Source: Candidatus Poseidoniaceae archaeon
Lineage (GTDB): Archaea; Thermoplasmatota; Poseidoniia; Poseidoniales; Poseidoniaceae
Reading direction: 5' to 3'
Assembly (NCBI GenBank): GCA_029250345.1
Contig: JAQXFL010000183.1
Location: 1 to 15,388, forward strand
Length of the DNA: 15,388 bases
Shown: piece by piece, positions 1-4,912 of the stretch
How the letters are laid out: each line of letters begins with the position of its first letter
Numbering within the stretch: the first letter of the stretch is position 1
Notes under the pieces: model-generated
What the model was told of the DNA's origin: nothing
What the model saw: the letters and a program-made list of their open reading frames with translations, nothing else
The model's database searches: none
Translations under genes and position numbers: made by a program

Positions 1-2
1 CC

Positions 3-77
3 AATCACAATCCAAGAGCCGCCGTAGTGCGTCCATCCGAAGAATCTGAGAAGGTGCTCGAACATGTCAAGAAATAA
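3..77 (+). CDS. C-terminal tail of an unidentified protein (5' truncated)
   Basis: An open frame runs from the window edge to a TAA at 75-77 and gives a 24-residue charged tail that ends in HVKK. It overlaps the start of L39e by 14 bases. The same tight packing continues through the next genes, so it is probably the last codons of the preceding cistron in the ribosomal cluster. I do not recognise the tail. It does not resemble the C termini of PDCD5, S19e or Alba as I know them. The frame is supported only by its position and its overlap. Confidence 0.45.
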   Translation, partial: NHNPRAAVVRPSEESEKVLEHVKK

Positions 78-219
78 ACCAGCAGCAAAAAAAATACGCC
101 TCATGAAAGTGGGGAAGCAGAATCGGCGTGTCCCAGTTTGGGTCATGCTAAAGACCGACCGAAACACTGTGTCGCACCCAAAGCGACACCACTGGCGCCG
201 TAGTAAGCTCCAACGATGA
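64..219 (+). CDS. rpl39e: Large ribosomal subunit protein L39e (eL39)
   Basis: Translating from the ATG at 64 gives a 51-residue, very basic protein that begins MSRNKPAAKKIRL and ends HHWRRSKLQR. This is the full length and typical composition of archaeal/eukaryotic L39e, which lines the distal nascent-peptide exit tunnel of the large subunit. The family's VPVWVMLKT core and the WRRSKL-type tail are both visible. A purine-rich AAGGTG just upstream can serve as ribosome-binding site. Its stop codon shares bases with a possible ATG of L31e (ATGA at 216-219), so the two are translationally coupled, matching the conserved L39e-L31e pairing of archaea. Confidence 0.95.
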   Translation: MSRNKPAAKKIRLMKVGKQNRRVPVWVMLKTDRNTVSHPKRHHWRRSKLQR

Positions 220-230
220 GGGTGAAAAAT

Positions 231-506
231 ATGGTACGAGCAAACGAATCAGAACTTACCGTTCCCCTCCGCAAAGCATGGGGCATTACCCGCTACAAGC
301 GTGCACCACGTGCAATCCAAATTATTCGCGAACATGTCATCCACCACCTCAAAGTTGGAGAGGATGAAGAAGTTTGGATTGACCCAAGCGTCAATGAAAA
401 GATTTGGTCCCGTGGGATTGAGAATCCACCTCGAAAGATTCGTCTTCAGGTGACTCGCCACGATGAACCAGATATTCCGATCGAAGTCAAATTGTTTGAG
501 GAGTGA
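231..506 (+). CDS. rpl31e: Large ribosomal subunit protein L31e (eL31)
   Basis: The 91-residue product carries the L31e pattern: ELTVPLRKAW near the N terminus, then RAPRAIQIIREHV, the EVWIDPSVNEKIWSRG block and IRLQVTR toward the C terminus. L31e sits near the exit-tunnel rim of the large subunit. I prefer the ATG at 231, because GAGGGTGA at 219-226 is a good ribosome-binding site for it. An in-frame ATG at 216 overlaps the L39e stop and would add five residues. The gene follows L39e and precedes S17e by five bases, all in one operon. Confidence 0.95.
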   Translation: MVRANESELTVPLRKAWGITRYKRAPRAIQIIREHVIHHLKVGEDEEVWIDPSVNEKIWSRGIENPPRKIRLQVTRHDEPDIPIEVKLFEE

Positions 507-511
507 TACTT

Positions 512-703
512 ATGGGAAATATTCGACCAAGTTTTATCAAAATTCGCGCTATCCATCTTGTTGAAGACCACGGTGAGAAATTCACCGAAGACTTTGAACA
601 CAACAAGAAAATGGTGCAACAACTTACTGATGTTGAGTCAAAGAAACTGCGCAACTGGATTGCCGGGTATGTCACCCGATACCGTCAGCGCAGAGTCGAC
701 TGA
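512..703 (+). CDS. rps17e: Small ribosomal subunit protein S17e (eS17)
   Basis: The 63-residue protein starts MGNIRPSFIK and contains FTEDFEHNKK, LTDVESKKLRN and IAGYVTR, the hallmark blocks of archaeal S17e, which is a short form of the eukaryotic protein. It is a small-subunit protein found in archaea and eukaryotes but not bacteria. The ATG at 512 is chosen over an in-frame GTG at 503 because family members begin with MGNI/MGKI and because GGAGTGAT lies just upstream. The gene is preceded by L31e and followed by an unknown 77-aa gene. Finding S17e directly behind L31e is less usual than the IF6/LX order seen in many Euryarchaeota. Confidence 0.93.
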   Translation: MGNIRPSFIKIRAIHLVEDHGEKFTEDFEHNKKMVQQLTDVESKKLRNWIAGYVTRYRQRRVD

Positions 704-716
704 ATGAGGCGATGAA

Positions 717-950
717 GTGGCCGTGCGCGTCAATTGGGACCGCACTCCCGTGTCCGTTCACCATCAGGATAAGGATGTTCTTGAAGCACTGATTTTGCAC
801 CTCCGCAATAAATACGGTGTGCGTAAACGCTCTCTTGTTATGGAAGACAGAGAAGACAGCGGATATCTTTTCTTTCTCTATCAACCATGCAACCCACGAT
901 GGATCATCGAGTTCACATCGAAACTCCAGGATTCAACCGAGGAGGAGTAA
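717..950 (+). CDS. Conserved-looking small protein of unknown function, 77 aa
   Basis: This open frame fills the space between S17e and TrmJ almost exactly (13 bases after S17e, two before TrmJ), which argues that it is a real gene. The likely start is GTG at 717, with a second GTG at 723; GAGGCGAT lies just upstream. The product has a basic middle (KYGVRKRS), a hydrophobic YLFFLY strand and an acidic STEEE end, consistent with a small alpha/beta fold. There is no signal peptide or membrane segment. I do not recognise a family. Its place between ribosomal genes and a tRNA methyltransferase suggests a translation-related role, but that is inference only. Confidence 0.7.
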   Translation: MAVRVNWDRTPVSVHHQDKDVLEALILHLRNKYGVRKRSLVMEDREDSGYLFFLYQPCNPRWIIEFTSKLQDSTEEE

Positions 951-952
951 AA

Positions 953-1792
953 ATGGGCGATCGCCAACGCATTCCTCTGCCAAGTCGAGCATACTCGCTT
1001 CATATTGTGCTGGTAGGTGCTACGCACCCGGGTAACCTCGGAGCTGTATGTCGGACGATGCTCAATTACGGATTCACATCACTGCGACTGGTAAATCCAC
1101 AGTGTGCTCCAGACGATGTTGAGGCACGTAACCGGGCTAAACACGCTGGGCGAGTACTGGATACATGCTCAGTACACGCCTCAATAGAAGATGCAACTGC
1201 AGATTGTTCCATGCTCGTAGGTACATCGGGTAAACGTGAGATAGGTGCTAAAACGAACTTCCGTCACTTCACCTACCCTTGGGAGATGGCAGAACGACTG
1301 GCAACTTTTGATGGCGCCATAGCACTCATTTTCGGTGAGGAAGGAAAAGGACTGTCAACAAAATCGTTGGGAATGTGTGACTTTTTAGTCACGCTTCCCA
1401 CCTGGGAGGGTTATCCAATAGCGAACCTATCTCATGCAGTCAACGCATGTGTCTACGAGTTACACAGAAGGACTGTGTTAACGTCACAGGGAACGGACTC
1501 CGGGATTCCCGATATTGTGCCTCTCGAACGAAGTTTGAATCCAACATTACGTAGCATATTGAACAAAGGTATCAAGGAATTCGGTGCAGCATTACCGGGT
1601 AACGATGAACGTCGAGAGAGTTTTGGCCAGAATCTTCGGAGGAGCATAATGCGATCGATGCCAACCGAAGACGAGGCAACACGGCTCATCGGTGGGATAT
1701 TAGACGCAACCACTGCTTTGCAGTATGTTGAAGGAAACGACGGTTGGAAGAGTCAACGTCGTCGAAAAATCACGCCTTCTGAAGAAGAGTAA
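953..1792 (+). CDS. trmJ: SpoU-family (SPOUT) RNA 2'-O-methyltransferase, TrmJ type
   Basis: The 279-aa protein carries the three SpoU motifs. Motif 1 is HPGNLGAVCRTMLNYGF at residues 25-41, with the conserved Asn28 and catalytic Arg34. Motif 2 is IFGEEGKGL at 126-134, and motif 3 is in LPT...PIANLSHAV at 148-163, which forms the trefoil-knot S-adenosylmethionine site. TrmJ methylates the ribose at position 32 of the tRNA anticodon loop and acts as a dimer. The C-terminal ~100 residues are a basic extension as in TrmJ. The start at 953 is fixed by GAGGAGGAG just upstream; a longer frame to 887 exists but overlaps the previous gene. The stop abuts the convergent queD stop with no base between. 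Assignment to TrmJ rather than another SpoU paralogue is by overall layout. Confidence 0.87.
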   Translation: MGDRQRIPLPSRAYSLHIVLVGATHPGNLGAVCRTMLNYGFTSLRLVNPQCAPDDVEARNRAKHAGRVLDTCSVHASIEDATADCSMLVGTSGKREIGAKTNFRHFTYPWEMAERLATFDGAIALIFGEEGKGLSTKSLGMCDFLVTLPTWEGYPIANLSHAVNACVYELHRRTVLTSQGTDSGIPDIVPLERSLNPTLRSILNKGIKEFGAALPGNDERRESFGQNLRRSIMRSMPTEDEATRLIGGILDATTALQYVEGNDGWKSQRRRKITPSEEE

Positions 1793-2242
1793 CTAAGGTA
1801 TCCACGATGCGATACTCTTGGGTGTTTCCCGAACATGCATTGCTACTAATTTCAACGCATTACCGTATGCTGATGTGATGTGCGGCTCTACCTGCTCAAA
1901 TGCCCATTTCGCCAAATTTTCCGCAGTTGGGATGAACGGCACAACCACAGTACGGTGGTCTGGCCCCATAATCTCACATGCTTTGAGTACGTCAGTATCA
2001 CCCTCATAGACCACAAATGCGTGGTCGATGACATCATGAACATACTCCATTAATATCGAACTCACATCTGAGAAATCCATCAGCATTCCTTCTTCGCTGA
2101 CGCCCGATTCTTGGACTGTATCGCCTTCGATTTCTGCTTCAAATCTGTATCTATGACCGTGCATGTGCCTGCATTTGCTCTTATGGTTCGGCACTCGATG
2201 TCCAGTATCCGTCTCTACATATCTTCTAATCCGTGTGGTCAT
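1793..2242 (-). CDS. queD: 6-carboxy-tetrahydropterin synthase family (QueD/PTPS)
   Basis: QueD converts dihydroneopterin triphosphate to 6-carboxy-5,6,7,8-tetrahydropterin, the second step toward preQ0. The 149-aa protein shows the expected zinc histidines (His15, and His28 and His30 in HGH), the catalytic Cys24, the Asp73-His74 pair (IDHAF), the PTAENLA motif at 105-111 and Glu139 for pterin binding. It has the longer loop before the DFSDV block (residues 45-58). It is the last gene of the que operon and overlaps queC by four bases (ATGA), with GAGGAGAT as ribosome-binding site inside the end of queC. Eukaryote-type 6-pyruvoyl synthase activity is the alternative, but the operon context favours QueD. 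Confidence 0.92.
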   Translation of the reverse strand: MTTRIRRYVETDTGHRVPNHKSKCRHMHGHRYRFEAEIEGDTVQESGVSEEGMLMDFSDVSSILMEYVHDVIDHAFVVYEGDTDVLKACEIMGPDHRTVVVPFIPTAENLAKWAFEQVEPHITSAYGNALKLVAMHVRETPKSIASWIP

Positions 2243-3390
2243 TCTTCCATCTCCTCAAAGTTTAGTGATGCGGAATTAATACAATAGCGGAGGCCGCCAA
2301 GGTTTCTTGGTCCGTCATTGAAGATATGGCCGAGGTGCGCATCGCACCGATTACACTGGACTTCAATACGGTGCATTCCATGTGTGAAATCGTCAATGTG
2401 CCGTATTCCTGCATCCGGGTGTTCGGTGTGGAAGGAAGGCCAACCGCAGCCGGAATCGAATTTCATATCTGACGTGAATAAAAGATGTCCACAACAGATG
2501 CAAAAATAATCTCCGTTTCGTTTCTCATCCCAGTAGATTCCAGTAAACGCACGCTCAGTGCCGCTTTCACGCGTCACATGATACTGTTCATCAGTCAAAC
2601 GCTCTCTGTACAGCTTTTCTTTATGCTCCTTTTCGACCCGAAGGGCATTTTCCAAAACCACGCTCCAAGAGTCTTGGTATTCAACTGGGTCGATTTCACC
2701 GATCGAATGGAATGCCAGAATTCGTTCAATATCTGCTCCACTAACTCCTGAACTTCGACCATCTTTGTCTGGATTGTAAGATGTGTTCGTGTTCGCAAAA
2801 ACCGTGTTGAAATCGAGACCTAAATCTTGAATCGCATTTCTTGCGTCGGCCAGAATAGTTGTTTTGTCACCATCGATGTATGGAAGTGTGAATGAAACGC
2901 GCTCGCTGCCCCAGTTACCGGTTGCAAAAGCATGGTTCAACGCAGAATAGAACTCAGGTCGGCAATCAGGATAGATTTCATGGTCGCCAGAGTGGACTCC
3001 GAGGGCTATTTCGACATCGCATTGTTCGCGATTGGAGAGGGAAAGAGCATAGCCATAAACGATGGATGCGAATATGGCGTTGCGATTCGGAACGACAGTA
3101 GATTTCATCTGTTCCTCTTCGTAATGGCCTTCGGGCACTTCGCTACCTCCTTTCAACAAGGAACTGTCAAAAGCACCCATCGCACTTGACAAATCGATGA
3201 GTGTATGTGTTACATTGATTCCGTTTTCTGACAAGTACGCAATATTCTTCAATGCGCGTTCAAGCTCGATACTGTGCTTTTGCCCGTATTCATATGAGAT
3301 GCAATCAACAGTATACCCGTCCGCCAGCAGTCGCATCAATAATCCAGTCGAATCCATGCCACCTGACAGTGAAATTACAGCTCTTTTCAT
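2239..3390 (-). CDS. queC: Fusion of 7-cyano-7-deazaguanine synthase (QueC) and methionine-R-sulfoxide reductase (MsrB)
   Basis: Residues 1-245 are QueC, the ATP-dependent ligase that turns 7-carboxy-7-deazaguanine plus ammonia into preQ0. The ATP pyrophosphatase loop SGGMDS is at 9-14, with YEYGQKHS at 33-40 and VVPNRN at 99-104. Residues ~264-380 are a complete MsrB: LTDEQYHVTR, zinc pairs Cys297/Cys300 and Cys346/Cys349, CGWPSF at 315-320, and the catalytic Cys370 in RYCINSASL. A charged linker (about 246-263) joins them in one uninterrupted frame. The four QueC zinc cysteines are replaced by Ser204, Ser214, Ser217 and Asp220, although the surrounding SYNP...GR.SGV.GA sequence is preserved. 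It starts directly after the queE stop (TAGATG), with GGGAGTGGAT as ribosome-binding site. QueC chemistry is inferred from the loop and the operon. Confidence 0.9.
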   Translation of the reverse strand: MKRAVISLSGGMDSTGLLMRLLADGYTVDCISYEYGQKHSIELERALKNIAYLSENGINVTHTLIDLSSAMGAFDSSLLKGGSEVPEGHYEEEQMKSTVVPNRNAIFASIVYGYALSLSNREQCDVEIALGVHSGDHEIYPDCRPEFYSALNHAFATGNWGSERVSFTLPYIDGDKTTILADARNAIQDLGLDFNTVFANTNTSYNPDKDGRSSGVSGADIERILAFHSIGEIDPVEYQDSWSVVLENALRVEKEHKEKLYRERLTDEQYHVTRESGTERAFTGIYWDEKRNGDYFCICCGHLLFTSDMKFDSGCGWPSFHTEHPDAGIRHIDDFTHGMHRIEVQCNRCDAHLGHIFNDGPRNLGGLRYCINSASLNFEEMEE

Positions 3391-4056
3391 CTAATCCACT
3401 CCCATCCACTTATGCGTCTGCAAACTAAGTCTCCAGGTAGGGTTCTCTTTAACGACTGTTTCAGTCAATGCGAAATTTTTACCGTTCCATTCAACAGATT
3501 CATTGTCCATGTAACACGGCTGAAGAAAATGATGAGTAAAACCTAGTTTGAGTTCATCGTACATGGATAGATCTTGACCAACATAGACGCACTTGAGTTC
3601 GTCGCCCTTCCGCTGCCGAATTTTCACTTGAGGGTACATTTGGTCCTTTGGCGAGATGCAGATCCAATCCAGAAGTCCGTCAGGGATTTCGATCGTACCA
3701 TTTGATTCACATGAGAGCGTGTACCCTCTTGTTTTGAACAAGCGTCGCAGAGGCCACAGATCGTTAAGCATAGGTTCTCCACCGGTCAAAATGAGGCGCT
3801 TGCTGGGAAATTGTGACACTTGAGACACGATTTGTGCTGCAGTCATTTCCTCGAATGTTTCGAAATCAGTGTCGCACCACTCACACTGAAGATTGCACTT
3901 ACCAAAACGAATGAAGACATGAGGTATTCCTGCATGTACGCCCTCACCTTGGACAGAGTGAAATATTTCAACAATATTGTAGACCTTTGACAAATCAGAA
4001 TCAGCGTCTTCGGAAAGAACGTCGGATCTCTCAAGTTGATTCTCAGCCATGCACAT
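3391..4056 (-). CDS. queE: 7-carboxy-7-deazaguanine synthase (QueE), radical SAM
   Basis: QueE ring-contracts 6-carboxytetrahydropterin to 7-carboxy-7-deazaguanine using S-adenosylmethionine and a [4Fe-4S] cluster. The 221-aa protein has EIFHSVQGEG near residues 30-39 and the radical-SAM cluster motif CNLQCEWC (Cys54, Cys58, Cys61). The SAM-binding TGGEP is at 91-95, and CESNGTIEIP follows in the QueE core. Starts at GTG 4059, ATG 4056 and ATG 4050 are all possible; GTGAGTGAT would serve the last best. The N terminus before the core is an acidic stretch of about 25 residues. The gene follows folE at once and abuts queC, consistent with translational coupling. Confidence 0.94.
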   Translation of the reverse strand: MCMAENQLERSDVLSEDADSDLSKVYNIVEIFHSVQGEGVHAGIPHVFIRFGKCNLQCEWCDTDFETFEEMTAAQIVSQVSQFPSKRLILTGGEPMLNDLWPLRRLFKTRGYTLSCESNGTIEIPDGLLDWICISPKDQMYPQVKIRQRKGDELKCVYVGQDLSMYDELKLGFTHHFLQPCYMDNESVEWNGKNFALTETVVKENPTWRLSLQTHKWMGVD

Positions 4057-4059
4057 CAC

Positions 4060-4629
4060 TCACAGTGGCCGGGAGTGGATGAGCTGCATCAATTCTTGTC
4101 GAGCCTCTGGCTTGTCGAAAAAGACACCACGCATTGCAGATGTAGTCATGATGGAATTTTGTTTCCGAACGCCTCGGCACCGCATACATCCGTGCGATGC
4201 TTCGAGAATAACTGCTGCACCCAGTGGCTGTAGATGTTGCTCGAGGTCATCTGCGACTCCTTTTGTAATGCGTTCTTGATTTTGTAGTCTGTGCGCATGC
4301 GCATCTACGATTCGAGCAAGTTTACTGATTCCGACAATTCGATCAACTGGGATGTATGCAATGTGCGCCCGGCCACTGAATGGTTGAAGGTGGTGTTCGC
4401 ATGTCGAATGAAATTCGATGTCACGGAGCAGAACTATCCCGTCATACCCTTCACCATTGAACGTCGATTGGAGGAGTTCCTCAGTATCGGTTGAGTAACC
4501 CGAGAATATTTCATCCCATGAATCGATGACTCGTTGCGGAGTCTTCAGCAAACCCTCACGTTCTGCATCATCTTCCAAGTACCCGAGTAGGGTCTTGACT
4601 GCCTGTTTTGCTTCTTCTTTTGTCACCAT
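4060..4629 (-). CDS. folE: GTP cyclohydrolase I, bacterial-type (FolE/FolE1)
   Basis: This enzyme opens GTP to 7,8-dihydroneopterin triphosphate, the entry step of preQ0 (and folate) synthesis. The 189-aa sequence shows TPQRV near residue 30 and the zinc site Cys77-Glu-His-His80 (STCEHHLQPF). It also shows HIAYIPVDRIVGISK, the RLQNQERIT stretch and the third zinc ligand Cys148 in SHGCMRCRGV. This is the FolE1 family, not the MptA/FolE2 type common in archaea. It is the second cistron of the que operon, beginning five bases after the RHH gene. TAGGTAATTGAT upstream provides a moderate ribosome-binding site. Confidence 0.95.
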   Translation of the reverse strand: MVTKEEAKQAVKTLLGYLEDDAEREGLLKTPQRVIDSWDEIFSGYSTDTEELLQSTFNGEGYDGIVLLRDIEFHSTCEHHLQPFSGRAHIAYIPVDRIVGISKLARIVDAHAHRLQNQERITKGVADDLEQHLQPLGAAVILEASHGCMRCRGVRKQNSIMTTSAMRGVFFDKPEARQELMQLIHSRPL

Positions 4630-4634
4630 ATCAA

Positions 4635-4796
4635 TTACCTACCGTGCCGCGCATCAATTTCATCCAACTGGTCGAGGAGTTTTCGACAAGCGGTTCGAAC
4701 AGCATCTGCTAGACTCACAAACTTGTGCTCGTCCCCCACATGCTTTCGCAAGTCTTCTACCAACTCTGCCGGCATGTCAAGTGAAATCTTTGGCAC
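4635..4796 (-). CDS. Small ribbon-helix-helix DNA-binding protein, putative regulator of the que operon
   Basis: A 53-codon frame with a GTG start encodes a ribbon-helix-helix protein. It has a beta strand PKISLDMP (residues 2-9), helix A about 10-20, a turn, and helix B from Ser28 through about residue 44 (SLADAVRTACRKLL). This is the MetJ/Arc/CopG/NikR-type fold, in which paired strands of a dimer read the DNA major groove. A stop lies two codons upstream of the GTG, so the start cannot be earlier in frame. A TATA box centred near 4822 would place the transcript start at about 4797, making the message leaderless. It is the first gene of the que operon, five bases before folE. No toxin gene is next to it, so a regulator is more likely than an antitoxin. 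The target is inferred. Confidence 0.82.
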   Translation of the reverse strand: MPKISLDMPAELVEDLRKHVGDEHKFVSLADAVRTACRKLLDQLDEIDARHGR

Positions 4797-4817
4797 ATGC
4801 TAACCTTGAGCGAACCT

Positions 4818-4829
4818 CATATAAATATT
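4818..4829 (-). promoter_or_regulatory. TATA-box region of the que operon promoter
   Basis: On the minus strand the sequence AATATTTATATG forms an archaeal TATA element. Its centre (about 4822) lies 25-26 bp before the GTG of the ribbon-helix-helix gene, the usual TATA-to-start distance in archaea. The transcript would therefore begin at or within a base or two of the start codon. Confidence 0.65.
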
Positions 4830-4833
4830 CGTA

Positions 4834-4852
4834 TAGTAATACTACAGTAATA
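4834..4852. promoter_or_regulatory. Candidate operator: repeated AGTA/TACT half-sites
   Basis: The stretch holds a perfect 11-bp inverted repeat TAGTA-A-TACTA (4834-4844). A partly overlapping TACT-AC-AGTA follows (4840-4849). The sequence AGTAATA occurs twice with an 11-bp period, one helical turn. It sits just upstream of the que operon TATA/BRE and between that promoter and the promoter of the aminotransferase gene. Multiple half-sites on one DNA face are what ribbon-helix-helix dimers usually bind. The structure is seen in the sequence; binding is inferred. Confidence 0.5.
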
Positions 4853-4883
4853 GCAAAGATGTTGTATTTTCGATGATTTCGAG

Positions 4884-4889
4884 TTTTAT
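4884..4889 (+). promoter_or_regulatory. TATA box for the class III aminotransferase gene
   Basis: TTTTAT is centred at about 4886, 26 bp before the ATG at 4913. This spacing predicts a transcript that begins at or one to two bases before the start codon. No ribosome-binding site is visible before that ATG, which agrees with a leaderless message. Confidence 0.5.
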
Positions 4890-4912
4890 CTGGCGAATGT
4901 TCAAAGAGCCCC

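Noticed and set aside
2596..2660. QueC-MsrB junction as a frameshift or readthrough artefact
   Set aside because: Both domains are in the same frame with a continuous charged linker and no stop codon, and downstream queD overlaps the MsrB end by ATGA as expected of a real gene end. An assembly error cannot be fully excluded without reads.
4635..4796. Ribbon-helix-helix gene read as the antitoxin of a toxin-antitoxin pair
   Set aside because: No toxin-like small gene adjoins it; the next gene five bases downstream is folE, so an operon regulator is the simpler reading.
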